Shown piece after piece: positions 44,038 to 52,569 of a stretch of DNA of 64,000 nt (the first letter of the stretch is position 1; every line of letters begins with the position of its first letter). This DNA is from Butyrivibrio sp. INlla21 (GTDB lineage: Bacteria > Bacillota > Clostridia > Lachnospirales > Lachnospiraceae). The notes under the pieces were generated by a model that was given only the letters and a program-made list of their open reading frames with translations, had not been told where the DNA came from and made no database searches. The position numbers and the translations under genes are program-made. The stretch lies in the NCBI RefSeq assembly GCF_900116875.1, contig NZ_FPCC01000010.1:1-64000 (forward strand). Direction: 5' to 3'.

Positions 44038-44479
44038 ATTTCCGTTTTTTGGTTTCTATGGTTATCACCGAATCAGACACGATCTCATCTCCCATCTTTA
44101 TCGCGTACTCGGCGACAGCCTTGATCTCTCCTGCATCGCCCTCCTCGAAAGACAGGCTCTTAGTGATCACATTCATAAACATCTTACCGTAAGGCGTGTT
44201 ATACTCGGTCTCGTGGTCCTTGCCCTCACTAAATACAAGACCCGTACTCATTGCTCCGCCTCTTAGGATTTCCATTGTCTTTCTGTCAGCGGAAATAACT
44301 GCCTTGTTGTGGAACACGAGTCTGTGTCCGTCCGCTTCCTGTATTTCTTTATACTCGATAACGCTTACCCCATCGGCGCCAATCTCATATATTCCCTCGG
44401 ATACAGTATTTATCTTTTCTTCCGGCTCTCCCTGTCTGTTGTGGATGCCGGTCACATTTACTTCTACTTTTTTCTTCAT
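44036..44479 (-). CDS. DUF1934 domain protein (YwiB-like)
   Basis: A 147-residue protein with an eight-strand calycin-like pattern (GIYEIGADGVSVIEYKE, VFHNKAVISADRKTMEILRG, EYNTPYGKMFMNVITKSL). This is the DUF1934 family, found widely in Firmicutes; ligand unknown. It lies 42 nt after ispE in the same direction and may share its transcript. Confidence 0.8.
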   Translation of the reverse strand: MKKKVEVNVTGIHNRQGEPEEKINTVSEGIYEIGADGVSVIEYKEIQEADGHRLVFHNKAVISADRKTMEILRGGAMSTGLVFSEGKDHETEYNTPYGKMFMNVITKSLSFEEGDAGEIKAVAEYAIKMGDEIVSDSVITIETKKRK

Positions 44480-44521
44480 AAAATCATTCCAATTCTTCTA
44501 TATAGTCAGCCTCGAGCATTT

Positions 44522-45397
44522 TTACTTATTCTGCCCGGGATTTATCGGTGTTGTTACAAACAGCTGCGGAGCAAGACCGCTTTTTTCAACAGCCTTATAA
44601 GCTCCTTCCGCTGTTTCCTTATCATCAAAAATACCAAAGACGGTCGGGCCGCTTCCGGTCATAAATGCTCTGATCGCGCCGTTGTCTTCCATGATCTTCT
44701 CCAATTTACCTATAACTTCATGTTCTCCTGCCGTTACAGGCTCAAGCACGTTGCCTATAAGATCACAAATTTTATGCAAATCTCCGTCCTCGATAGCTTT
44801 CCTGACACCATCTATATCGGGATGAACATCAATTCCTTTTTTATCAAGCTCCTTATACACCCAAGGAGTTGAAACGCCAATCTCAGGTTTAGCCACTACG
44901 ATATGACAGCTTGGCATATCCTTGATCACAGTAAGCTCCTCGCCGATTCCCTCTGCAAGAGCCGTTCCTCCGATTATACAATAGGGAATATCTGCACCGA
45001 GCTTAACCGCGAGCTCGCAAAGCTCATCATTACTGAGCCCAAGTCCCCAGAGCTTATTAAGAGCAATATATGCCGCTGCTGCGTCGGTGCTTCCGCCCGC
45101 CATTCCCGCTGCTACGGGAATTCTTTTGATAAGCTCTATGTTAACGCCCTTATTTATCCCATATTTTTCCTTAAGCTGATAAGCTACCTTGCATATCAGG
45201 TTATCTTTTCCAAGAGGAAGATTACTTCCGGGAGCGGTAAGGATTACTTCGCCGCTTTCATTATCTTCAAAGGTTAGGGTGTCATAAATATCAACGTTTT
45301 GCATTATCATACGCACGATATGGTATCCGTCTTCACGTGTACCCACAACATCCAGTCCCAGATTTATTTTTGCATAAGCTTTTCTTTCTGTTTTCAT
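44522..45397 (-). CDS. ispE: 4-(cytidine-5'-diphospho)-2-C-methyl-D-erythritol kinase
   Basis: A 291-residue GHMP kinase of the non-mevalonate isoprenoid pathway. Motif 1 is YAKINLGLDV with the catalytic Lys, the ATP loop is PVAAGMAGGSTDAAAAY, and motif 3 is MTGSGPTVFGIF. It phosphorylates CDP-methylerythritol with ATP. GAGGT is 8 nt before the ATG. Complete, normal length. Confidence 0.95.
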   Translation of the reverse strand: MKTERKAYAKINLGLDVVGTREDGYHIVRMIMQNVDIYDTLTFEDNESGEVILTAPGSNLPLGKDNLICKVAYQLKEKYGINKGVNIELIKRIPVAAGMAGGSTDAAAAYIALNKLWGLGLSNDELCELAVKLGADIPYCIIGGTALAEGIGEELTVIKDMPSCHIVVAKPEIGVSTPWVYKELDKKGIDVHPDIDGVRKAIEDGDLHKICDLIGNVLEPVTAGEHEVIGKLEKIMEDNGAIRAFMTGSGPTVFGIFDDKETAEGAYKAVEKSGLAPQLFVTTPINPGQNK

Positions 45398-45510
45398 CGC
45401 TATTTACCTCGTATTTTCGCAGTCTAAAAGCCTTTTTTCGCTTCCCGACAAGGCTATTATATCAGATAAAAAAGTTTATAAAAATTTATTATTTTTTATT
45501 ATTTTACCCC

Positions 45511-45537
45511 TAAAATATTTGATAAAATAGCCGATAA
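45511..45537 (+). promoter_or_regulatory. Sigma-28 (FliA/SigD-type) promoter
   Basis: TAAA (45511-45514), exactly 15 nt, GCCGATAA (45530-45537). This is a full match to the flagellar sigma consensus TAAA-N15-GCCGATAA. The start site would be near 45545, about 60 nt before the ATG at 45608. Confidence 0.85.
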
Positions 45538-45607
45538 GACAGATAGGTAAACTATAGTTTCGTTTCAGCGCGGTATTTAGTATCCTGTCGCGGAAAAGGA
45601 GTTCACT

Positions 45608-46228
45608 ATGGGCGTAAACGGAGTTACCGAGGTTACTAACAACATCGCAACCACCTATGCTTCATCGATCAATCCTTCCTCCGTCGAGGAGAAAAAGAAA
45701 GACAATGAAGTGCAGGAGAAAGCCCAAGCTGCGGCTGTGTATGAGAAGTCTGATGAAAAACAGGCATCCTCTTCTCAAAACACAGACAGAACTAAGATCA
45801 TTAAACAGATGCAAGCTGATGTTGCAGCACGCCAGCAGCAGTTGCTGGATATTGTCCAGAAGATGATGGGCAAACAGGCAAAGGCATACGGCATTGCTAA
45901 TTCTGAAAATGATGAGGATTCTATCTGGAAATTCCTTGCAAAAGGTGATTTCACCGTGGATGCGGCTACCAAGGCTCAGGCTGAGGCAGACATCGCCGAG
46001 GACGGATATTGGGGCGTTAAGCAGACCTCCGAGCGTATCCTCGACTTTGCCAAAACTCTTGCCGGAGACGATCCGGAGAAGCTTGAAAAAATGAGAGCTG
46101 CTTTTGAAAAGGGTTATGCGCAGGCGGAAAAGACATGGGGAGGCGAGCTTCCCGATATCTCTAAGCGCACCTTTGACGCAGTAATGAAAGGATTTGACGA
46201 GCTTACCGGAAAAACAGAGACAGAATAA
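45608..46228 (+). CDS. Hypothetical protein of the predicted sigma-28 regulon
   Basis: A 206-residue soluble, largely helical protein with no signal peptide. The N-terminus (VTEVTNNIATTYASSI) resembles that of the DUF6033 protein at 336-1070. A polar, disordered stretch (about 25-60) leads into helices (about 62-95) and a C-terminal region ERILDFAKTLAGDDPEKLEK...WGGELPDISKRTFDAV. I do not recognise a named family. AAAAGGAG precedes the ATG. The promoter ties it to motility genes; secretion through the flagellar apparatus or a flagellar accessory role would fit but is inference. Confidence 0.7.
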   Translation: MGVNGVTEVTNNIATTYASSINPSSVEEKKKDNEVQEKAQAAAVYEKSDEKQASSSQNTDRTKIIKQMQADVAARQQQLLDIVQKMMGKQAKAYGIANSENDEDSIWKFLAKGDFTVDAATKAQAEADIAEDGYWGVKQTSERILDFAKTLAGDDPEKLEKMRAAFEKGYAQAEKTWGGELPDISKRTFDAVMKGFDELTGKTETE

Positions 46229-46242
46229 TCGTTGCTAGTAAC

Positions 46243-46274
46243 AAAAGGAAGAGCCTATAAAGACTCTTCCTTTT
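46243..46274 (+). terminator. Intrinsic terminator after the sigma-28 gene
   Basis: AAAGGAAGAG, 10-nt loop, CTCTTCCTTTT. The flanking A and T runs make it usable from both sides, also for pyrD on the minus strand. Confidence 0.88.
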
Positions 46275-46307
46275 ACGTTGCACAAAAATAAGTTGTTCAA
46301 TAAAGGA

Positions 46308-47207
46308 TCAAACAATACCTCTTATCTCATTTATATCCTGTACATTACATTTCTTCATGTACTCTTCTATTCCATCGACAACCTTTTCAGTTGTATACGG
46401 ATCGTGGAAATTCATAGCTCCGACTGCAATTGCCGTAGCTCCCGCCATGATAAATTCTATCGCGTCCTCGGCATTTGCGATTCCGCCCATTCCGATTATA
46501 GGAATATTAACGGCGTGAGCCGCCTCATATACCATTCTTACGGCAACGGGTTTGATCGCAGGGCCTGACATTCCGCCGGTTTTATTTGCAAGCGCGAACT
46601 GTCTCTTATAAATATCAATCTTCATTCCCGTGATCGTATTTATAAGCGAGATCGCATCGGCGCCTGCTGCCTCTGCGGCTTTTGCCATCTCGGCAATGCT
46701 TGTTACATTGGGGCTGAGCTTCATGATAATTGGCTGCTTAGCCTTTTCTTTTATCCTCTTGGTAATGTCGTAAAGAGCATCCTTGTTCTGACCGAATGCG
46801 ATTGCTCCCTCTTTAACATTGGGGCATGAAACGTTGATCTCAAGCATGTCTACCTTCTGATCGCCGAGTCTTTCAACAACCTCAAGATAATCCTCAACCG
46901 ACTTACCGCATACGTTTACGATGACTTTCGTGTCATATTTGGACAAAAAACTAAGATCCCTGTCAATAAACACATCGATTCCCGGATTCTGAAGACCGAT
47001 TGCATTGAGCATTCCGCCGTATACTTCGGCAACTCTGGGAGTCGGATTTCCGGGCCATGGCACATTGGCAACGCCCTTAGTCACAACAGCGCCAAGTTTA
47101 TTAAGGTCTACAAATTCCGAATATTCCATTCCCGATCCGAATGTTCCGGAGGCCGTCATAACGGGATTTTTAAATTCTACGCCTGCTATCTTAACTTTAG
47201 TATTCAT
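46308..47207 (-). CDS. pyrD: Dihydroorotate dehydrogenase, class 1B catalytic subunit
   Basis: A 299-residue FMN enzyme oxidising dihydroorotate to orotate. Signatures: NPVMTASGTFGSG, the catalytic cysteine in INVSCPNVKEG, and the phosphate-binding GMGGI near the C-terminus. The cysteine base and the adjacent pyrK mark class 1B, which passes electrons to NAD+. Its start codon lies 3 nt past the pyrK stop. Confidence 0.95.
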   Translation of the reverse strand: MNTKVKIAGVEFKNPVMTASGTFGSGMEYSEFVDLNKLGAVVTKGVANVPWPGNPTPRVAEVYGGMLNAIGLQNPGIDVFIDRDLSFLSKYDTKVIVNVCGKSVEDYLEVVERLGDQKVDMLEINVSCPNVKEGAIAFGQNKDALYDITKRIKEKAKQPIIMKLSPNVTSIAEMAKAAEAAGADAISLINTITGMKIDIYKRQFALANKTGGMSGPAIKPVAVRMVYEAAHAVNIPIIGMGGIANAEDAIEFIMAGATAIAVGAMNFHDPYTTEKVVDGIEEYMKKCNVQDINEIRGIV

Positions 47208-47210
47208 ATA

Positions 47211-47990
47211 TCACATCTCCAAATCGTCAGCATCAAATACGGGACCGTCGGTACAAATCCTTGCGTTATGAACGCGCGAATGATCATCGATCTCTTTTGT
47301 CTTGGTTATGCATCCAAGGCACGCGCCCACTCCGCAGGCCATTCTCTCTTCAAGAGAAAGATAAGCCTTGGCACCGATTTCTCCGGCATAAGCCTTGATC
47401 GCTCTTAGCATAGGCATCGGTCCGCAGGCGAAAATAACATCGCACTTAATGTCATTGGCCTTAATAGCATCTATGACATTTCCCTTTGTTCCGACGCTGC
47501 CGTCCTCTGTTGCAATATACATATCCGAATACTTTTCAAATTCATCCGAAAGGAATGTCTCGCTGTTTCTGTATCCCATAACAGCGCTTACTTTAGCATC
47601 CGTAAGGCGCTTGGCCGTCTCAAGAAGCGGTGGAACACCGATCCCTCCGCCCATTACAACAACATTTTTCCCTTTTGCCTTATCAAGAGGAAATCCGTTG
47701 CCGAGAGGTCCAAGTATCATAATAAAATCATCCGGCTGATATAGTGAAAATTCCGCCGTTCCGCTTCCGACAACTCTATACACAAGTCGTATCGCCGACC
47801 TTTCGGTATCGACTTCGCATACGCTTATCGGTCTGGGTAAAAGAGTTGCCTTATTAACGGGGTATACTCCCACAAACTGCCCCGGAACAACGTCTTTCGC
47901 AAAAGGTGTCTCAAGCCACAGCTCGTATATGCCTTCGGCAAGAAGCCCGCAGCTAAGTACCTTCGCTTCTTTTTTCATCTTGTTAGCCAT
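47211..47990 (-). CDS. pyrK: Dihydroorotate dehydrogenase electron-transfer subunit
   Basis: A 259-residue FAD/[2Fe-2S] protein partnering PyrD. It has the FAD site LLPRPISVCEVD, NAD-binding VVMGGGIGVPPL and the cluster motif CGVGACLGC with a fourth cysteine in NARICTDGP. Immediately upstream of and overlapping in function with pyrD. Confidence 0.95.
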   Translation of the reverse strand: MANKMKKEAKVLSCGLLAEGIYELWLETPFAKDVVPGQFVGVYPVNKATLLPRPISVCEVDTERSAIRLVYRVVGSGTAEFSLYQPDDFIMILGPLGNGFPLDKAKGKNVVVMGGGIGVPPLLETAKRLTDAKVSAVMGYRNSETFLSDEFEKYSDMYIATEDGSVGTKGNVIDAIKANDIKCDVIFACGPMPMLRAIKAYAGEIGAKAYLSLEERMACGVGACLGCITKTKEIDDHSRVHNARICTDGPVFDADDLEM

Positions 47991-48026
47991 CAGATTTCTC
48001 CTTAATATCTTAATTCCAAAAATGCA

Positions 48027-49031
48027 TTATTTCTCTTCGACGAATCCATTACTTATAAGGTCATCAATCGCTTCCTCATCGTAACTTGAAAACTCACCTA
48101 AAGGATCATTGCCGGTATTGTCGAAGCCTGTGTGATCGTCATAGTACTTTTTGTACTCTCTCCACTTATACTGGATCGCGCTGTCCAAATAATCTTCCTC
48201 AAACGATCTAACGTATACGGTAGCTTTCTTGGTAGGCGCAGCAGGCTCAACAAAAGGTGTGAACTCGGTGAACTCATAGCCGTGCTTATCTATGATCTCT
48301 TTCCACTTATCGTATGTTATCTTCTCCGCATTGTCTGCTGTAGGATCACTGTCAGAACGATAGTAGATTACATCATCTCCTGCCAGATCATATCTGATTC
48401 CTTCTACGACCTCAAGCTTGTCCTTATTGAAATTATTAAATGTAGCAACAGCCACCGTTGTATCTGAATTGGAATCTCCGACTTCTTTGATGATTGTTCC
48501 GTCTGTTCCGAAATAGTACTGATCGTAGCCTTCACACTTAACTACATGCTCGGGCTTGCCATCTTTCATAGTAAAAATATCGTATATAAGAGAATTGTAT
48601 CTTCCTCTTGCCTGAAGATTGGTATCAACTATGTAACTGGTCGATCCGAGAATAAGCTCATCTGTACCGTCCCCGTCAAGATCTTTCAAAAGATAGCCGT
48701 ATCTTACATCGGTATCCATATCCATTTCTCCGGCCTTTATCTTAGTGCTTGCAGAAACATCCAATGAGCTGATGTCGCCCTTTTCTACAGCTTCTTTGAT
48801 CTCAGATATAAGTGAGCCATAACCTTCGGAGCCGTTTTCTGCCTTATCTTCTTTTGCAACATCTACTGATGCAGCATTGTCACTGCCTGCATCGCTGTCC
48901 TCAACATTGATAGTCGGATCTTCGTTTGCTGTAACGTTACCGTCTGTCTTATCATCAATAGATGAAAGTCCTGACTGGCATCCTGTCAAAACTACGCACA
49001 GCATCATCATTGCCACTAATTTTCTTTTCAT
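48027..49031 (-). CDS. Lipoprotein of unknown function inside the pyrimidine operon
   Basis: A 334-residue lipoprotein (lipobox VVLTGC) with an acidic Asp/Asn/Ser-rich linker (about 25-75). The folded part contains YGYLLKDLDGDGTDELILGS, a calcium-binding-like DxDxDxxDEL loop also found in FG-GAP/VCBS-type repeats. AGGAGAGG sets the start at 49031. It lies between pyrC and pyrK with gaps of about 36-40 nt, in the same direction. No link to pyrimidine synthesis is visible. Confidence 0.6.
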   Translation of the reverse strand: MKRKLVAMMMLCVVLTGCQSGLSSIDDKTDGNVTANEDPTINVEDSDAGSDNAASVDVAKEDKAENGSEGYGSLISEIKEAVEKGDISSLDVSASTKIKAGEMDMDTDVRYGYLLKDLDGDGTDELILGSTSYIVDTNLQARGRYNSLIYDIFTMKDGKPEHVVKCEGYDQYYFGTDGTIIKEVGDSNSDTTVAVATFNNFNKDKLEVVEGIRYDLAGDDVIYYRSDSDPTADNAEKITYDKWKEIIDKHGYEFTEFTPFVEPAAPTKKATVYVRSFEEDYLDSAIQYKWREYKKYYDDHTGFDNTGNDPLGEFSSYDEEAIDDLISNGFVEEK

Positions 49032-49070
49032 CTTTCCTCTCCTTTTTAGCATTTTTATATAAAGCTCTTA

Positions 49071-50357
49071 TCATGCCTTATAAACTACTTTCCCCGCACA
49101 TATTGTATAGTAGATCTTTCCGGGAAGCGTCTCTCCGAGAAACGGTGTGTTGGACGCTTTGGAAACACTCTTATCAAACACCCACATCTCATCCTTGGAA
49201 AAGATGACAAGATCTCCCCTTCCGCCTTCTTTAACTTCTCCGGCATCAAGCCCGTATATCTTGGCGGGATTGATCGTCATCCTCTTTAATAGTCCCGTAA
49301 GACTCATATATCCCTTATTTACTATCTCTCTTATTCCAAGTGAAAAAGAGGTCTCAAGTCCCGTTATTCCGCTGGGTGCGGCAGTTATCGATCTTTCTTT
49401 TTCTTCCTTGGAATGAGGGGCATGATCTGTTGCGATAGTCTCTATCGTTCCGTCCTTAAGCCCTTCAATTATAGCTAGCCTGTCACTCTCAAGTCGTAGC
49501 GGCGGATTCATCTTTGCGAGAGTTCCGTGCTCAAGAACCGCTTCTTCCGTAAGTGTAAAGTGATGCGGCGTTGCTTCCGCATATACGTTTACGCCTCTCT
49601 TTTTTGCCTGTCTGATAAGCTCGACGGATTCCGCGGCACTTATGTGCTGAACCGTGATCTTGGCTCCCGTCCTCTCGGCTATCTCGATATCTCTTTTTAC
49701 CATGGCAATCTCCGCATCGCGCGGCGATCCCTTGATCCCAAGCTTCTTCGCAACCATTCCCGCGTTTACTCCGTTATCGGAAATATAAGCGGGATCTTCT
49801 TCGTGAAGGCTTATAACCTTATCGTATCTTGCCGCCTTTTCACAAGCTTTCTCCATCAGCTTTGCATCGGTTATGGGTTTACCGTCATCAGTAAAAAGAA
49901 CTGCTCCCGCTTCTATAAGCTTCTTAAAATCGGTGAGCTCTTTTCCTTCCATTCCCACTGTTACGTTTCCGCAAGTATAAACGTTTATTCCGGTCTCTTT
50001 TCCCTTGTCGAGAGCGTATTTAAGAGTGTCGGGGGTGTCCATGTGCGGATTGGTGTTTCCCATCATGACAACCGTTGTGAAACCGCCCTTCTTGGCAGCC
50101 TCCGCTCCCGTGTATATGTCTTCTTTGTAAGTTGCGCCGGGATCCCTGAAATGAACGTGTGCATCCACAAGTCCCGCAGTAACAATAAGGCCCGAAGCAT
50201 CGATCACTTCGTTTCTCTTATCATTCTCAAGATCTTCCACGTGCTCGCTTCCGCGCTCCGCTATGGTTGTTATCATGCCATTGTCGATAACAATGTCTTT
50301 TACCCCCTGAAGATCCGAAGCAGGATCGATCAGAAATCCGTTTTTAATAATTAACAT
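49071..50357 (-). CDS. pyrC: Dihydroorotase (class I)
   Basis: A 428-residue amidohydrolase. Zinc-binding DAHVHFRDPG near residue 60, the metal-bridging Lys/Asp region, SLHEEDP and IATDHAPHSKEEK near residue 310 are all present, matching class I dihydroorotases of Firmicutes. It closes carbamoyl-aspartate to dihydroorotate. First visible gene of the leftward set pyrC, lipoprotein, pyrK, pyrD. No PyrR-type attenuator was recognised upstream. Confidence 0.93.
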   Translation of the reverse strand: MLIIKNGFLIDPASDLQGVKDIVIDNGMITTIAERGSEHVEDLENDKRNEVIDASGLIVTAGLVDAHVHFRDPGATYKEDIYTGAEAAKKGGFTTVVMMGNTNPHMDTPDTLKYALDKGKETGINVYTCGNVTVGMEGKELTDFKKLIEAGAVLFTDDGKPITDAKLMEKACEKAARYDKVISLHEEDPAYISDNGVNAGMVAKKLGIKGSPRDAEIAMVKRDIEIAERTGAKITVQHISAAESVELIRQAKKRGVNVYAEATPHHFTLTEEAVLEHGTLAKMNPPLRLESDRLAIIEGLKDGTIETIATDHAPHSKEEKERSITAAPSGITGLETSFSLGIREIVNKGYMSLTGLLKRMTINPAKIYGLDAGEVKEGGRGDLVIFSKDEMWVFDKSVSKASNTPFLGETLPGKIYYTICAGKVVYKA

Positions 50358-50506
50358 GCGCCCTCTCCATTTTTATTTTCGCCGTTTATATTATAAAAAC
50401 CATCAATTTTTTCTCCTGCCCCATTATACGACAATTTAATGGATAATGGCATTAAAATATGTGGTAAAATAGCTTTTGGAAAATAATATCAGGAAAAGAG
50501 GTTTAA

Positions 50507-51235
50507 ATGATTCGCTTAGTTTTAACGCTTTTATTTATTGTTATATTTCTTATTTTCAGCATCCCGATACAGCTTGTTTTGCTGATCATTAAGAAATTTA
50601 ATCCACAGCTTGTAAAGACAGCTTCACTTGCAATTGTAAGTTGGGCTTTCAGATGTATCATATTTATCTGCGGTATCAAGCAGACGGTTATCGGTGAAGA
50701 GAACGTTCCCAAGGACAAGGCTGTTCTCTATGTAGGTAACCACAGAAGCTATTTCGACATCGTTCTTACATACCCAAGAGTTCCGGGGCCCACAGGCTTC
50801 ATATCCAAGGATGTTATTAAAAAGGTTCCGATTCTGGGCTTTTGGATGGTATTTCTTGATTGCCTGTTCCTTGACAGAAAAGATCTCAGAAAAGGCCTTG
50901 AGATGGTTCTTTCTGCGATCGATAAGGTTAAAAACGGTATCTCAATCTTTATCTTCCCTGAGGGAACGAGAAACACAACGGATGCTCCCGTTCTTGATTT
51001 TCACAAAGGAAGCTTTAAGATCGCACAGAAATCGGGATGTCCCATTGTACCTGTTGTAATCAATCACTCAAGAGACATCTTCGAAAATCATATGCCGTTC
51101 CTTAAGGCTACACACGTTACTATCGAGTATTGTCCTCCGGTTTATTTAAATGAACTTGAAAAAGAAGATCAGAGGAATATCGATGTTTATGTAAAGAACA
51201 TAATCGAAAAGACTTATATTAAAAACGAAAAGTAA
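50507..51235 (+). CDS. plsC: 1-acyl-glycerol-3-phosphate acyltransferase
   Basis: A 242-residue membrane acyltransferase with N-terminal helices (about 3-27 and 40-62), the catalytic NHRSYFD (HX4D) and the substrate motif FPEGTRN. It adds the second acyl chain in phosphatidic acid synthesis. AAAAGAGG precedes the ATG. Divergent from pyrC; followed by its own terminator. Confidence 0.92.
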   Translation: MIRLVLTLLFIVIFLIFSIPIQLVLLIIKKFNPQLVKTASLAIVSWAFRCIIFICGIKQTVIGEENVPKDKAVLYVGNHRSYFDIVLTYPRVPGPTGFISKDVIKKVPILGFWMVFLDCLFLDRKDLRKGLEMVLSAIDKVKNGISIFIFPEGTRNTTDAPVLDFHKGSFKIAQKSGCPIVPVVINHSRDIFENHMPFLKATHVTIEYCPPVYLNELEKEDQRNIDVYVKNIIEKTYIKNEK

Positions 51236-51270
51236 TAACTGTACTTAAGCAAAATGTAATTAATCATTTA

Positions 51271-51308
51271 AGCGGACATGTAACAGATTTACGTGTCCGC
51301 CTTTATTA
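51271..51308 (+). terminator. Intrinsic terminator after plsC
   Basis: GCGGACA...TGTCCGC with an inner GTAA/TTAC extension, followed by CTTTATTATA. Also usable for the convergent ddl gene. Confidence 0.75.
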
Positions 51309-51331
51309 TATCTTTCTGAAACTTATCAGAT

Positions 51332-52537
51332 TTACATCTTACTTCCCTTTGATCCGCCGCCAAGCTTAACACCTTCAAGGACGTTAGTCTCAAACGAGTA
51401 TACAACCTTGTGGTTTTCTCTGTCTGCCTTGAGCGCGAGATCTATCATATTATCGAGAAGATGCTCGTACTTCATTCCAAGAGGCTCCCAGAGGTAGAAA
51501 GCAAGTGATCCGGGAATAGTGTTTATCTCGTTGAGATAAACGTTGTTATTGTCCATATCAATCATGAAATCGATTCTTGATACACCGCTGCAGCCAAGGC
51601 ACTTAAATGCTTCTACTGCCATTGTTCTGATCTTATCTCTCATCTCATCGGAGATGTCTGCAGGGATTTTTCTTTTAAGAGAAGCCATTCCTTCACTGCC
51701 TGATGACTTGGCTCCCTTGGCACTTCCCTTAGCTCCTCCGATATACTTATCTTCAAAAGAAAGGATCTCATCTGAGTTGATAGGTTCCTCACACTCGGAA
51801 GCCCCAGCCTCTTCGTAGTCACCAAGAACCGAGCAGTTGATCTCCTTAAGGTTCTCAATTGCGGGCTCAACAAGGATCTTTTTTGAAAACTCAAAGCCAA
51901 GCTCGAGCGCTTCAACAAGTCCCTCTCTGTCAGATGCCTTCTTGATTCCGATACTTGATCCGAGATTGATGGGCTTTATGATAACGGGATAATTAAATGC
52001 TGCTTCTATCTTAGCTATAAGTGCATCAACATCCTCATAGTCAACCCACGTGTAGCACTTACAATCAAGAACGGGAATATTGTTGTCCTTAAGCACTGTC
52101 TTCATAACATACTTATTCATTCCGACTGCGGATGAAAGAACATCACATCCGACAACGGGAAGTCCCATCGTCGCAAGATAGCCCTGAAGATTTCCGTCCT
52201 CAACGTTTGTTCCGTGAACAATAGGGAACGCCACATCAACAGTTGTAATTACATTATTTCCGAACTTTTTCATGGGGTATCTAACGAGAGAAACTTTATC
52301 ATTTTCTTTTACCCAGATAACCTGTGTGCTCTTTTTAAGAAGATCCGAAATATGAGTGTACTCTTCGATATTTCCGATACTCTCACCCACATAAAAATCA
52401 TTGTTCTTGGTCATGTAAACAGGAATAATATCATACTTATCCTTGTTCATGCTTCCTATTGCCTGGATTGCAGAGATAATAGAAATCTCATGTTCTGTAC
52501 TTTTTCCGCCGAATAAAACCGCTACTTTAAGTTTCAT
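51332..52537 (-). CDS. ddl: D-alanine--D-alanine ligase with an extra low-complexity segment
   Basis: A 401-residue ATP-grasp ligase joining two D-Ala for cell-wall synthesis. Seen are VLFGGKSTEHEISI, the IIKPINLGSSIGIKK ATP-binding strand and NEINTIPGSLAFYLW. It is longer than the usual ~350-370 residues because of a Gly/Ala/Ser/Lys-rich insertion (about 270-292) in the region of the omega loop, plus a Gly/Ser/Lys tail. It follows murF by about 32 nt, so the two consecutive pathway steps are co-transcribed. Confidence 0.93.
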   Translation of the reverse strand: MKLKVAVLFGGKSTEHEISIISAIQAIGSMNKDKYDIIPVYMTKNNDFYVGESIGNIEEYTHISDLLKKSTQVIWVKENDKVSLVRYPMKKFGNNVITTVDVAFPIVHGTNVEDGNLQGYLATMGLPVVGCDVLSSAVGMNKYVMKTVLKDNNIPVLDCKCYTWVDYEDVDALIAKIEAAFNYPVIIKPINLGSSIGIKKASDREGLVEALELGFEFSKKILVEPAIENLKEINCSVLGDYEEAGASECEEPINSDEILSFEDKYIGGAKGSAKGAKSSGSEGMASLKRKIPADISDEMRDKIRTMAVEAFKCLGCSGVSRIDFMIDMDNNNVYLNEINTIPGSLAFYLWEPLGMKYEHLLDNMIDLALKADRENHKVVYSFETNVLEGVKLGGGSKGSKM

Positions 52538-52569
52538 AGTATGTCCTCTTTCGTCTCAAATCACCATTA

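Noticed and set aside
49527-50354. 275-codon frame antisense to pyrC
   Set aside because: A shadow of a conserved enzyme gene, with low-complexity Ser/Arg/Tyr-rich translation and no start signals.
50358-50506. PyrR-type attenuator upstream of pyrC
   Set aside because: No terminator/anti-terminator pair or conserved PyrR-binding loop could be recognised.
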